Part shown: positions 41,149 to 49,944 of the stretch, in pieces
Numbering within the stretch: the stretch's first letter is position 1
How the letters are laid out: each line of letters starts with the position of its first letter
DNA from: Asanoa sp040676615
Lineage (GTDB): Bacteria > Actinomycetota > Actinomycetes > Mycobacteriales > Micromonosporaceae
Length of the DNA: 64,000 nt
NCBI RefSeq assembly: GCF_040676615.1
Contig: NZ_JBFAPI010000005.1
Location: 248,001 to 312,000, forward strand
Direction: 5' to 3'
The notes under the pieces: generated by a model
Seen by the model: only the letters and a program-made list of their open reading frames with translations
Database searches by the model: none
What the model was told of the DNA's origin: nothing
Program-made: the position numbers and the translations under genes

Positions 41149-42378
41149 TTGTCCACCGAATCACTTCCGCCCCAGGACCGCGAGCTGCGGGTCGGCATGG
41201 TCGGCTACGCGTTCATGGGCGCCGCGCACTCCAGCGCGTGGCGCACCGTGAACGTGGCGTTCGACCTGCCGGCACGCGCCCGGATGGCCCTGATCTGCGG
41301 CCGGGACGAGTCGAAGGTCGCAGCCGCGGCCGGCAAGCTCGGCTGGGACGCGTCCACGACCGACTGGCGCGAGGTCGTCGAGCGCGACGACATCGACGTG
41401 GTCGACGTGTGCACACCGGGCGACAGCCACGCCGAGATCGCGATCGCGGCACTGGCGGCCGGAAAGCACGTCCTGTGCGAGAAGCCGCTGGCGAACTCCG
41501 TCGAAGAGGCCCGGGCCATGGTCGCCGCGGCGGCCAAGGCGCAGGCCAACGGCATCCGGTCGATGTGCGGGTTCAACTACCGTCGCGTGCCGGCCGTCGC
41601 GATGATGCGTCAGCTCATCGCGTCCGGCCGGATCGGCGTCATCCGGCACGTCCGCGCGGTCTATCTGCAGGACTGGATCGTCGACCCTCAGTTCCCGCTC
41701 GTGTGGCGGCTCCAGAAGGACAAGGCGGGCTCCGGTGCGCTCGGTGACATCGGGGCGCACATCATCGACCTGACCCAGTACGTCACCGGCCAGAAGATCA
41801 CCGGGGTCAGCGCGCTGACCGAGACGTTCGTCAAGGAGCGCCCGTTGCCGAGCGAGTCCAGCGGCCTGGCCGCCTCGTCCGGCAACGGGGCCGAGTCGCC
41901 GGCGACCGGTCAGGTCACGGTCGACGACGCCGCGCTGTTCCTGGCCCGGCTCGACGGCGGGGCGATCGCCACCTACGAGGCGAGCCGCTTCGCGATCGGT
42001 CGCAAGAACGGCCTGCGGGTCGAGATCAACGGGTCGCTCGGCTCGCTGGTCTTCGACCTGGAGCGGCTCAACGAGCTGGAGTTCTACGACTCCGCGGCAC
42101 CCACCGCCGAACAGGGCTTCAACCGGATCCTGATCACCGAAGCCGACCACCCCTACATGGCCGCGTGGTGGCCGCCCGGCCACATCATCGGCTACGAGCA
42201 CTCCTTCACCCACGAGATGCGCGACTTCATCGAGGCGATTGCCACCGGCACCGACCCGACGCCCTCGTTCGCCGACGCCCTCCAGGTCCAGCTCGTGCTG
42301 GACGCGGTGGCGCGCTCGGCCGACCAGGGCACGGTCTGGACCGATGTCGAGTCGGTCGACGCCGAAGCCGCCGCCTGA
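41149..42378 (+). CDS. Gfo/Idh/MocA family NAD(P)-dependent dehydrogenase
   Basis: 409 residues. The Rossmann start LRVGMVGYAFMGAAHSSAWR binds NAD(P), EKPLANSVEEARAMV holds the conserved lysine of the EKP motif, and GDIGAHIIDLTQYVTG contains the D-x-x-x-H catalytic pair. Family members oxidise sugars or inositols, often at C3 or C2. TTG start after AAAGGGGGAGACC. It is the last gene of the import operon, so its substrate is probably the imported compound. Two strong hairpins follow the stop. Inositol dehydrogenase or glycoside 3-dehydrogenase activity is possible, unproven. Confidence 0.9.
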   Translation: MSTESLPPQDRELRVGMVGYAFMGAAHSSAWRTVNVAFDLPARARMALICGRDESKVAAAAGKLGWDASTTDWREVVERDDIDVVDVCTPGDSHAEIAIAALAAGKHVLCEKPLANSVEEARAMVAAAAKAQANGIRSMCGFNYRRVPAVAMMRQLIASGRIGVIRHVRAVYLQDWIVDPQFPLVWRLQKDKAGSGALGDIGAHIIDLTQYVTGQKITGVSALTETFVKERPLPSESSGLAASSGNGAESPATGQVTVDDAALFLARLDGGAIATYEASRFAIGRKNGLRVEINGSLGSLVFDLERLNELEFYDSAAPTAEQGFNRILITEADHPYMAAWWPPGHIIGYEHSFTHEMRDFIEAIATGTDPTPSFADALQVQLVLDAVARSADQGTVWTDVESVDAEAAA

Positions 42379-42400
42379 CCCCTCGGGCCGACCCGCGAGG

Positions 42401-42431
42401 GTCCCGCCGCGGTTGCGCCCCGCGGCGGGAC
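42401..42431 (+). terminator. Strong hairpin after the sugar import operon
   Basis: A perfect 12-bp stem (GTCCCGCCGCGG / CCGCGGCGGGAC) with a 7-base loop starts 22 bases after the stop codon. Confidence 0.78.
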
Positions 42432-42455
42432 GGGTCGTCCGGAGGTATCCGGTCG

Positions 42456-42493
42456 TCCGGTGCGACCGGACCGGGATTCCCGGTCGCACCGGA
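42456..42493 (+). terminator. Second hairpin, 14-bp perfect stem
   Basis: TCCGGTGCGACCGG pairs with CCGGTCGCACCGGA across a 10-base loop, 24 bases after the first hairpin. Together they probably isolate the import operon from the ebo operon. Confidence 0.7.
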
Positions 42494-42554
42494 CACCGAC
42501 CAAGCACCACCGAAAGGCACCGACCAAGCACCACCGAAAGGCACCACCGAAAGG
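42494..42554. repeat. 24-bp direct repeats
   Basis: CACCGACCAAGCACCACCGAAAGG occurs at 42494 and again at 42518, followed by a 13-base partial copy CACCACCGAAAGG. They lie between the second hairpin and the ebo operon and have no assigned function. Confidence 0.7.
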
Positions 42555-43003
42555 CACCACCCGCACCGCCGCTCCACGGCACCGAAACCTTGGCGAACGA
42601 GGCATCTCGCCAGGGGTCAGGCACTGCACGCGTCTACACCCGTTCGCGCCCACGAGCAGGTGCCCTATGGCGCCCGCCCCATGACCCCGGAGGCCACCAT
42701 GAGCCGTCCGCCACAACCCGATCCCCCAGGCGCGTCCGGCCGCGTCCCGGGTCCGCCAGGGTTCCGCCAGGCATGACGCGGGGGAGGCAGGGCCGCGACG
42801 CCGACCGGCCCTGCCTACCAAGCCCCGTCCGCCCGATCCGGCCGGGTCCGGATCCGGCGTCGTTGCCGCCGACTCCGACGCCGTTTCCGGGGTGCCATCC
42901 CGAGGCGGGCCGGGCGGGCGGGGCCCATGCCGAGCGAGAACCCACGAACACACCAACACGCACCGGGGGACCAGAACAACAAGCACAGAGCAGGAGGGAC
43001 ACC
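42555..43003. promoter_or_regulatory. Leader/promoter region of the ebo-type operon
   Basis: About 450 bases with no supported gene. The right end carries AGCAGGAGGGACACC, a strong ribosome site for the first operon gene. No known riboswitch fold is recognised. Confidence 0.4.
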
Positions 43004-44143
43004 ATGAGTACGGGTGTCTGGCTGGTAGGCGCGCGCGGATCCGTGGCGACCACCAGCATGGTCGGGGCCTTGGCGCTGCGCGCCGGGCTCGCCGAGCCGA
43101 CCGGGTGTGTGACCGAGCATCCCGATCTGCGCGGTTCCGCGCTGCCACCGATCGCCGATCTGGTGTTCGGCGGCCACGATGTCGTCACCACATGCCTGGC
43201 CAAGAAGGCGGAGACCCTCGGCGAGGCGGGTGTCGTCCCGCCCCGGCTGGTCGCCGCCGTCGCCGAGGACCTGGCCGCCGTCGAGGAGAACCTGCGCACC
43301 GTACCCGTCGGTGGCACGCAGGCCGAGACGGCGGCCGCGCTGGCCGCCGACATCACCGCCTTCCGTGACCGGTCGGGTGTCGACCGGGTGGTCGTGGTCA
43401 ACGTCTCCACCACCGAGTCCCTGCCCGAGCCGCGGCCAGCGCACGGCGACCTCGACCTGCTCCGCGCGGAGCTCGCCGACGGCGGGTCGCCGTTGCCGGC
43501 CAGCTCGCTGGCCGCGTACGCGGCCTTCACCGCCGGAGCGTCCTACGTGGACTTCACCCCGTCGACCGGCGCCCGGCTCCCCGCGCTGGCCGCCCTGGCG
43601 ACCGAAACCCGACTGCCCTACGCCGGCCACGACGGCAAGACCGGCGAGACGCTGGTCAAGTCGGTGCTGGCGCCCATGTTCGCGCACCGCAACCTCGCCG
43701 TCCGCAGCTGGTCCGGGCTCAACCTGCTCGGCGGCGGGGACGGCGCCAACCTGGCCTCGCCCGGGCCCAACGCCGCCAAGTCGGCCAGCAAGCAGCGGGT
43801 GCTGGCCGAGACGCTCGGCTACGAGCCACAGGGCAACACCCGCATCGAGTACGTCGACGACCTCGGCGATTTCAAGACCGCCTGGGACCTGGTCAGCTTC
43901 GCCGGCTTCCTCGGCGTGCGGATGCGGATGGAGTTCTCCTGGCACGGCTGCGACTCCGCCCTGGCGGCGCCGCTGGTGCTCGACCTCGCGCGGTTGACCA
44001 GCGCCGCACACCGAGCCGGCCGGCACGGTCCGTTGACCGAGCTGGCCTTCTTCTTCAAGGACCCGATCGGCGACGTGCCGCACGGGCTCAGCGAACAGTG
44101 GGACCTGCTGCGCTCTTTCGTCGCCGGGCTGCCGGAGGCCTAG
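43004..44143 (+). CDS. Inositol-3-phosphate synthase family protein, first gene of ebo-type operon
   Basis: 379 residues of the myo-inositol-1-phosphate synthase family: NAD-binding start GVWLVGARGSVATTSMVGAL, nucleotide-contact VNVSTTES, catalytic region AGHDGKTGETLVKSVLAPMF at about residues 206-225, SGLNLLGGGDGANLASPGP, and FFFKDPIGD near the end. The fold binds NAD and cyclises glucose-6-phosphate through transient oxidation. Known ebo operons instead carry EboD, a dehydroquinate-synthase-like sugar phosphate cyclase; none is present here, so this protein may supply the cyclitol phosphate. The downstream seven genes are coupled. Substrate is unproven. Confidence 0.85.
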   Translation: MSTGVWLVGARGSVATTSMVGALALRAGLAEPTGCVTEHPDLRGSALPPIADLVFGGHDVVTTCLAKKAETLGEAGVVPPRLVAAVAEDLAAVEENLRTVPVGGTQAETAAALAADITAFRDRSGVDRVVVVNVSTTESLPEPRPAHGDLDLLRAELADGGSPLPASSLAAYAAFTAGASYVDFTPSTGARLPALAALATETRLPYAGHDGKTGETLVKSVLAPMFAHRNLAVRSWSGLNLLGGGDGANLASPGPNAAKSASKQRVLAETLGYEPQGNTRIEYVDDLGDFKTAWDLVSFAGFLGVRMRMEFSWHGCDSALAAPLVLDLARLTSAAHRAGRHGPLTELAFFFKDPIGDVPHGLSEQWDLLRSFVAGLPEA

Positions 44144-44144
44144 G

Positions 44145-45062
44145 GTGCCCAGCATCCGCGACGTGACCGGGGGCAGCGGTGATGCGCCAGCATCACGGCT
44201 GCCGAGGACCTTGGCAAACTACGCCGAACTGGTCCGGGCGCCCGCCGGGCTCTCGGTGCCCGGTGACGTGGTGGCGGGCGCGGCCGCCGCGGGCGCTCTC
44301 GGCGCCCGCACGCCCGCGCTCGCCGGCGCCTCCGTGCTGCTCTACTGGGGCGGCATGGCGGCCAACGACTGGGCCGACCGGCATCTCGACGCCACCGAAC
44401 GCCCGGAACGGCCGATACCCAGCGGGCGGATCGCGCCCGGCCGGGCGTTCGCCGTCGCGGCCGGGCTGACCGCGGCGGGTGTCGCGGTCGCCGGCCTCGC
44501 CGGCGGCCGCCGGGCCCTCACGGCCGCCGTACCCCTGGCCGCGGCGGTCTGGGCCTATGACCTGAAAGCCAAGAACACCGCCGCCGGTCCTGCGGTGATG
44601 GCCGCCTGCCGCGGGCTGGACGTGCTGCTCGGCGCCACCGGCGGTCGGCCCGCGAAGGCCGTGCCGGCGGCCCTGCTGGTCGCCGCACACACCTACACCG
44701 TCACCGCGCTGTCCCGCCGGGAGGTCTCCGGCGCCGACCGGGCGCTGCCGGTGGCCACGCTGCTCGGTACCGCGGCGGTGACCGCCGTCGCGGCGCACCC
44801 GGCACGACAGCGGGGCTGGCGGGCGCTGGTCCCGGCGGCGCTGGCCGCCTGGTATGCCGCCCGCTACGGCGCCGCCCAGGCCCGGGCGGCCGCCGACCCG
44901 TCGGCCGGTGTGGTGCGCGCGGCCGTGGGTGCCGGCATCACCGCGCTGCCGTCCCTGCAGGGCGCCCTCGCCGCGAGCGCCGGCGCACCGGCGCCGGGTG
45001 CCCTGGTCGCGGCGGCCGCGCCGCTGGCCCGCCGGCTGACCCGGAAGGTGGCGGCCACATGA
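44145..45062 (+). CDS. eboC: UbiA-family membrane prenyltransferase (EboC-like)
   Basis: 305 residues with about eight membrane segments. The first aspartate-rich motif NDWADRHLDATERPERPIPS (residues ~75-94) binds the Mg-diphosphate of the prenyl donor, and AYDLKAKNTAAGPAVMAACR (~143-162) is the second. UbiA enzymes attach an isoprenoid chain to a small polar acceptor in the membrane. The operon order, next to EboA, EboB and EboE genes, identifies it as EboC. GTG start one base after the previous stop, with GGAGGCCTAGG as ribosome site. The probable donor comes from the polyprenyl synthase at the end of the operon; the acceptor could be the cyclitol phosphate. Confidence 0.85.
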   Translation: MPSIRDVTGGSGDAPASRLPRTLANYAELVRAPAGLSVPGDVVAGAAAAGALGARTPALAGASVLLYWGGMAANDWADRHLDATERPERPIPSGRIAPGRAFAVAAGLTAAGVAVAGLAGGRRALTAAVPLAAAVWAYDLKAKNTAAGPAVMAACRGLDVLLGATGGRPAKAVPAALLVAAHTYTVTALSRREVSGADRALPVATLLGTAAVTAVAAHPARQRGWRALVPAALAAWYAARYGAAQARAAADPSAGVVRAAVGAGITALPSLQGALAASAGAPAPGALVAAAAPLARRLTRKVAAT

Positions 45063-45901
45063 GGTTCGGCTACGGCACCAACGGCTTCGCCAACCACCGC
45101 CTCGACGATGCCCTCGCGGTGATCGCCGACCTCGGCTACGCCGGCGTCGCCCTCACCCTCGACCACGACCACCTCGACCCGTTCGCGCCGGGCCTGCCGG
45201 CCCGGGTCGACGCGGTCGCGGCCCGCCTCGGCGCGCTCGGCCTGGGCGTGGTCATCGAGACCGGCGCCCGCTACCTGCTCGACCCGTGGCACAAGCACGC
45301 GCCGACCCTGCTGCACGACGACAACGCCCTGCGGCTGGACTTCCTGCGCCGGGCCGTCGCGGTCGGCGCCGACCTGGGCGCCGAAGCGGTCTCGTTCTGG
45401 GCCGGCGTCCGCCCGCCCGGCGTCGACCCCGACACCGCCTGGCAGCGCCTGGTCGACGGCTGCGCCACCACCCTCAAGGCGGCGCAGGAGCGCGGCGTCG
45501 TGCTCGGCTTCGAACCCGAGCCCGGCATGCTGGTCGAAGACATCGCGGGCTGGCGCCGGTTGCACGCGGCCCTCGGCGAGCCGGCCGGCTTCGGCATCAC
45601 CCTCGACATCGGACACTGCCGGTGCCTGGAGCCCGACCCGGTGCCCGACTGCGTCGCCGCGGTCGCCGGCCACCTGGTCAACGTGCAGATCGACGACATG
45701 CGCCGGGGAACCCACGAGCACCTCGAGTTCGGCACCGGCGAGATCGACTTCCCGCCGGTGCTGCGCGCGCTGGACGCGGCCGGCTACACCGGCCTGGTCG
45801 CCGTGGAACTGCCCCGACACTCGCACGCGGCACCCGACGTCGCCGCGCGCTCGATCGACTTCCTGCGGAACGCCGCCGGGACGGGAAGGGAGTGGCGATG
45901 A
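45059..45901 (+). CDS. Sugar phosphate isomerase/epimerase-type TIM-barrel protein
   Basis: 280 residues, xylose-isomerase-like (AP endonuclease 2) barrel: strand 1 MRFGYGTNGFANHRLDDALA, AVAVGADLGAEAVSFWAGVR, metal ligands expected in GVVLGFEPEPGMLVEDI (E), GITLDIGHCRCLEP (D, H), LVNVQIDDMRRGTHEHL and LVAVELPRHSH (E). The ATG overlaps the UbiA stop (ATGA). Such proteins isomerise or epimerise sugars and cyclitols, as in the inositol pathway. It is an additional barrel protein besides EboE and may act early, on the cyclised sugar. Exact reaction unknown. Confidence 0.85.
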   Translation: MRFGYGTNGFANHRLDDALAVIADLGYAGVALTLDHDHLDPFAPGLPARVDAVAARLGALGLGVVIETGARYLLDPWHKHAPTLLHDDNALRLDFLRRAVAVGADLGAEAVSFWAGVRPPGVDPDTAWQRLVDGCATTLKAAQERGVVLGFEPEPGMLVEDIAGWRRLHAALGEPAGFGITLDIGHCRCLEPDPVPDCVAAVAGHLVNVQIDDMRRGTHEHLEFGTGEIDFPPVLRALDAAGYTGLVAVELPRHSHAAPDVAARSIDFLRNAAGTGREWR

Positions 45902-46509
45902 CCCTCGACGACCTCCACGCCGCACTCGCGCGGGCCGTACCCCCGATAGGTTGGGTCGACGAAGCCGTCCGCCAGGTGCGGGCCGATCCCGGCGCGATCG
46001 CCCGGTTGTTCCCGCGCGCGGCCCGGGCCTGCGGCCGGGCGCCGCTGGCCAACGGCTGGACCGCCGACGAGGCGGCCCGGGCCCTGCTGCTGGCGGCGCT
46101 GCCGAAGGACCGGGTCGCCGAAGAGCTCGAACGGCTCTACCGCTACGGCGACGCCAACGAGAAACGCGCGGTGCTGCGGGCGTTGCCGCTGCTGCCGATC
46201 GGCAACGCCGGCGTGCCGCTGCTGCACGACGCGTTGCGCACCAACGACACCCGGTTGGTCGGCGCCGCCCTCGGCCCGTACGCCGCACACCTGGACGCCG
46301 CGACCTGGCGCCAGGGCGTACTCAAATGCGTGTTCATGGGCCTGCCGCTGTCCTGCGTGGACGGCCTCGACGAGCGCGCCGACGAGGAACTGCGGGTGAT
46401 GCTCGCCGGGCTGGCGGAAGAACGGGCCGCGGCCGGGCGGCCGATGGCGGCCGACGCCACCGGGCTGCTCAACAGGTTGGCCGGCACAGCGTTGCGGAAA
46501 GAGGCGTGA
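45898..46509 (+). CDS. eboA: EboA domain protein
   Basis: 203 residues, all helical. The segment LYRYGDANEKRAVLRALPLL, followed by LHDALRTNDTRLVGAALGPY and WRQGVLKCVFMGLPL, is the recognisable EboA signature. EboA proteins have no homologue of known chemistry, and the ebo operon of Nostoc has been linked to export of the scytonemin precursor to the periplasm. The ATG overlaps the previous stop. The conserved cysteine/arginine-rich middle suggests a binding surface; the role is unknown. Identification rests on these motifs and on the neighbours EboB, EboC and EboE. Confidence 0.85.
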   Translation: MTLDDLHAALARAVPPIGWVDEAVRQVRADPGAIARLFPRAARACGRAPLANGWTADEAARALLLAALPKDRVAEELERLYRYGDANEKRAVLRALPLLPIGNAGVPLLHDALRTNDTRLVGAALGPYAAHLDAATWRQGVLKCVFMGLPLSCVDGLDERADEELRVMLAGLAEERAAAGRPMAADATGLLNRLAGTALRKEA

Positions 46510-47357
46510 TGCGAATCTTCGACCCACACATCCACATGACCTCGCGCACCACCGACGACTACGAGCGGATGGCGGCGGCCGGCGTGCGGGCCCTCGTCGA
46601 GCCGGCGTTCTGGCTCGGCCAACCGCGCACCTCGGTCGATTCGTTCACCGACTACTTCGACTCCCTGGTCGGCTGGGAGCCGTTCCGGGCCGGTCAGTTC
46701 GGCATCCGGCACCATGCCACGATCGCGCTGAACCCCAAAGAGGCCAACGATCCGCGCTGCGCCGGCGTGCTCGACGTGCTGCCCCGCTACCTGGAAAAAG
46801 ACGGCGTGGTCGCGGTCGGCGAGATCGGCTACGACTCGATGACGCCGGCGGAGGACACCGCCTTCGCGGCGCAGTTGGCGCTGGCCATCGAGCACGAGTT
46901 GCCGGCGCTGGTGCACACGCCGCACCGCGACAAGGCCCGCGGCACCGAGCGCACCATCAAGGTAATCGCCGAGTCCGGCATCGAGCCCGGCCGCGTGGTC
47001 ATCGACCACCTCAACGAGGTGACCGTGAAGGTGGTCAAGGAGTCGGGCAGCTGGGCCGGGTTCTCGATCTACCCCGACACCAAGATGTCGCCGCCGCGGA
47101 TGGTGGAGATCCTCAAGGAGTTCGGCACCGAGCGGGTGCTGGTCAACTCGGCGGCCGACTGGGGCCGTTCCGACCCGCTGCTGACCCGCGAGACGGCCGA
47201 CCTGATGCTCGCCAGCGGGTTCAGCGAGGACGACGTCGACCTGGTGTTCTGGCGCAACCCGGTGGCCTTCTACGGCCAGTCCGGCAAGCTCGAACTGGAC
47301 GACGTGGACCCGGGCGCCCAGTTCGAGGGCAACTCGATCCTGCGCGGGGGCAGCTGA
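46509..47357 (+). CDS. eboB: TatD-like metal-dependent hydrolase (EboB-like)
   Basis: 282 residues, amidohydrolase barrel: H7 and H9 in RIFDPHIHMTS, E near residue 107 in AVGEIGYDSM, H near 138 in LVHTPHRDK, H near 164 in VIDHLNEVTV, and D near 218 in VNSAADWGRSD complete the two-metal site of TatD-type hydrolases. It probably cleaves an ester, amide or lactone in the pathway product. One-base overlap with EboA (TGATG). The C-terminal FWRNPVAFYGQSGKLELDDV is conserved in EboB proteins as I recall. Confidence 0.85.
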   Translation: MRIFDPHIHMTSRTTDDYERMAAAGVRALVEPAFWLGQPRTSVDSFTDYFDSLVGWEPFRAGQFGIRHHATIALNPKEANDPRCAGVLDVLPRYLEKDGVVAVGEIGYDSMTPAEDTAFAAQLALAIEHELPALVHTPHRDKARGTERTIKVIAESGIEPGRVVIDHLNEVTVKVVKESGSWAGFSIYPDTKMSPPRMVEILKEFGTERVLVNSAADWGRSDPLLTRETADLMLASGFSEDDVDLVFWRNPVAFYGQSGKLELDDVDPGAQFEGNSILRGGS

Positions 47358-48553
47358 TGCGCCTACGCCACCGCGACGGCCAGCGCGTCCACCTCAGCTA
47401 CTGCACGAACGTGCACCCGGCCGAAGATTTCGCCGGCATCGTCGCGCAACTCGACACCTACGCGGTGCGGGTACGCGAGCGCCTCGGCGCCGACCTGCTC
47501 GGCCTCGGCCTGTGGCTGCCCGCCCCGGTCGCGGCCGAGCTGGCCACCCGGGCCCGGCTGCGCCGGCAACTGCGGGCCGAACTCGACGCCCGCGGGCTGG
47601 AAGTGGTCACCCTCAACGGCTTCCCCTACCGCTCGTTCCACGCCCCGGTGGTCAAGCAGGCCGTCTACCACCCGGACTGGACCACGCCGGAACGCCTGGA
47701 CTACACCCTCGACCTGGCCCGGGTGCTGCTCGACCTGATGCCCGACGACGCGACCCGGGGTTCCATCTCCACCCTGCCGTTCGCCTGGCGCCAGCCGTGG
47801 GAGCCACCGCAGGCCGGCGCCGCCGAACGGGTGCTGGAGCGGCTGGCCACCGGCCTGGCCCGGATGGCCTGGGAAACGGGCCGGGCGGTCCGGGTCGCGG
47901 TCGAGCCGGAGCCCGGCTGCGTCGTGGAGTCGACCGAACAGGCGGTCCGCCACCTGGCCGCGATCGACACCGACCGGATCGGCGTCTGCCTCGACCTGGC
48001 CCACCTGGCCTGCGCCTGGGAAGACCCGAGGCAGGCGGTCGGCCGGCTGCGCGCCGCCGGCATCCCGGTGGTCAAGGTGCAGGTCTCCGCCGCGCTGGAA
48101 GCCGCCGACCCGGTCGCCGCCGCCGGCACCCTGCGCGAGTACGTCGAGCCGCGGTTCCTGCACCAGACCCGGTCCGCCGCCACCGCGACCGCCGCCGATC
48201 CGGCCGACCCGGCCTGCGCCGCCGACGACCTCGACGAGGCCCTCGACCGCGGGCTGTCCGGCGGCGCCTGGCGGGTGCACTACCACGTGCCGCTGCACGC
48301 GGCGCCGATGCCGCCGCTGACCGCGACCATCCCGGTGCTCCAAGGCGCGCTGAGCGAGCTGGTCGGCGGCCCCACGGCGCTCTGCGACCACCTCGACGTC
48401 GAGACCTACACCTGGGGCGTGCTGCCGCCGGCCCGCCGGCCCGACGGCGCCGCCGCACTGGCCGACGGGATCGCCGCCGAGCTCGCCTTCGCCCGGGACA
48501 CGCTGGTCGACCTGGGCCTTTCCGAGACCGCCCCGTCAGGAGCACGCGCATGA
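47357..48553 (+). CDS. eboE: EboE, metabolite traffic TIM-barrel protein
   Basis: 398 residues, divergent xylose-isomerase-like barrel. The N-terminal HLSYCTNVHPAEDFAGIVAQ, VVTLNGFPYRSFHAPVVKQA and TTPERLDYTLDLARVLLDLM are characteristic of EboE. Later motifs VRVAVEPEPGCVVESTEQAV (E) and IGVCLDLAHLACAWEDP (D, H) resemble metal ligands, and the C-terminal DVETYTWGVLPP carries a further acidic residue. NCBI names this family metabolite traffic protein EboE; its molecular job is not established. ATG overlaps the previous stop by one base and the next gene starts with ATGA overlap. Confidence 0.87.
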   Translation: MRLRHRDGQRVHLSYCTNVHPAEDFAGIVAQLDTYAVRVRERLGADLLGLGLWLPAPVAAELATRARLRRQLRAELDARGLEVVTLNGFPYRSFHAPVVKQAVYHPDWTTPERLDYTLDLARVLLDLMPDDATRGSISTLPFAWRQPWEPPQAGAAERVLERLATGLARMAWETGRAVRVAVEPEPGCVVESTEQAVRHLAAIDTDRIGVCLDLAHLACAWEDPRQAVGRLRAAGIPVVKVQVSAALEAADPVAAAGTLREYVEPRFLHQTRSAATATAADPADPACAADDLDEALDRGLSGGAWRVHYHVPLHAAPMPPLTATIPVLQGALSELVGGPTALCDHLDVETYTWGVLPPARRPDGAAALADGIAAELAFARDTLVDLGLSETAPSGARA

Positions 48554-49944
48554 CCGCCACCCCGCTCGTCGTCATCAACGTCGTCGGCCTGACCCCGCGG
48601 CTGCTGACCCGGATGCCCCGGCTGCGCGGGCTCGCGGAACGCGGTTTCCAGGCGGAGCTGGGCACGGTGCTGCCCGCCGTCACCTGTTCCGCGCAGGCCA
48701 CCTTCCTGACCGGCGAGCCGCCTGCCGGGCACGGCATCGTCGGCAACGGCTGGTATTTCCGCGACCTGGGCGAGGTCTTCCTCTGGCGGCAGCACCACGC
48801 GCTGATGGGCGGCGAGAAGGTCTGGCAGGCCGCCCGCGCCGCCTTCCCCGGCTACACGGTCGCCAACGTCTGCTGGTGGTACGCCATGGGCGCCGACGTC
48901 GACTGGACCGTCACACCCCGGCCGATCTACTACGCCGACGGCCGCAAGGAGCCCGACTGCTACACCGACCCACCGGAACTGCACGACGAGCTGACCGGCA
49001 AGCTCGGCGGGTTCCCGCTGTTCACCTACTGGGGACCCAATGCCGGCATCGCCTCGTCGCGGTGGATCCGGCGGGCGGCCGAGCAGATCCTCGACGAGCA
49101 CGCGCCCGACCTGACCCTGGTCTACCTGCCGCACCTCGACTACGACCTGCAGCGGTTCGGGCCGGGCGCGCCGCAGGCCGCGGCCGCCGCGTCGGCCCTC
49201 GACGCGGAGATCGGCCCGCTGCTCGACGCGGCGCAGCGGCGCGGCGCGACCGTCGTGGTGCTCTCCGAATACGGCATCACCGACGTGTCGCGGCCGGTCG
49301 ACGTCAACCGGTTGCTGCGGTCCGAGGGCCTGCTGCACGTCTACACCCAGGACGGGATGGAATACCTCGACCCGTGGACCTCCAAGGCGTTCGCGGTGGC
49401 CGACCACCAGGTGGCCCACGTCTACGTGCGTGACAAGGCCGATCTGCCCGCTGTCCAGAAGCTCTGCGCCGGCCTTCCCGGCGTTGCCCAGGTCCTCGAC
49501 GAGGAGGGCAAACGGGCCGCCGGCCTCGACCACGAGCGCGCCGGCGAGCTGGTGCTGGTCGCCGAGCCGGACGCCTGGTTCACCTACTACTACTGGCTCG
49601 ACGACGACCGCGCGCCCGACTTCGCCCGGCTCGTGGAGATCCACCGCAAGCCCGGCTACGACCCCGCCGAGCTGTTCTTCGACCCGGAGAACCCGGGCCG
49701 GGCCAAGGGCCGCGCCGGGGTCGCGTTGGCCCGCAAGAAGCTCGGCATGCGCTATCTGATGAGCGTCGTCGGGCTCGACGCGGGCGCCCGCGCGGTGCGC
49801 GGCTCGCACGGCCGGCTGCCGGCGGACGCCGCCGACGCGCCGGTGCTGCTCTGTTCGGACCCGGCCGCGGCGAGGGACCGCTTCGCCGCGACCGAGGTCA
49901 AAGATCTGCTGCTGCGCCTGGCCGGCGCCGCCAAGGAGGACTGA
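48550..49944 (+). CDS. eboF: Alkaline phosphatase/nucleotide pyrophosphatase-fold protein of the ebo operon
   Basis: 464 residues. The fold starts TPLVVINVVGLTPRLLTRMP; the nucleophile is probably T45 in VLPAVTCSAQATFLTG, and GHGIVGNGWYFRDLGEVFLW follows as in NPP-type enzymes. A metal aspartate is in LPHLDYDLQRFGP and a histidine in AVADHQVAHVYV. However, the first-strand ligand, normally aspartate, is N10-V-V, and the usual D-H-G metal motif reads S-E-Y-G in VVLSEYGITDV. So the metal site is altered and the reaction may differ from phosphate ester cleavage. Symbol eboF is by operon position and family; ATGA overlap with EboE. Confidence 0.8.
   Translation: MTATPLVVINVVGLTPRLLTRMPRLRGLAERGFQAELGTVLPAVTCSAQATFLTGEPPAGHGIVGNGWYFRDLGEVFLWRQHHALMGGEKVWQAARAAFPGYTVANVCWWYAMGADVDWTVTPRPIYYADGRKEPDCYTDPPELHDELTGKLGGFPLFTYWGPNAGIASSRWIRRAAEQILDEHAPDLTLVYLPHLDYDLQRFGPGAPQAAAAASALDAEIGPLLDAAQRRGATVVVLSEYGITDVSRPVDVNRLLRSEGLLHVYTQDGMEYLDPWTSKAFAVADHQVAHVYVRDKADLPAVQKLCAGLPGVAQVLDEEGKRAAGLDHERAGELVLVAEPDAWFTYYYWLDDDRAPDFARLVEIHRKPGYDPAELFFDPENPGRAKGRAGVALARKKLGMRYLMSVVGLDAGARAVRGSHGRLPADAADAPVLLCSDPAAARDRFAATEVKDLLLRLAGAAKED

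Noticed and set aside
42494..42554. CRISPR-like direct repeats before the ebo operon
   Set aside because: Only two full 24-bp copies placed back to back, without spacers.
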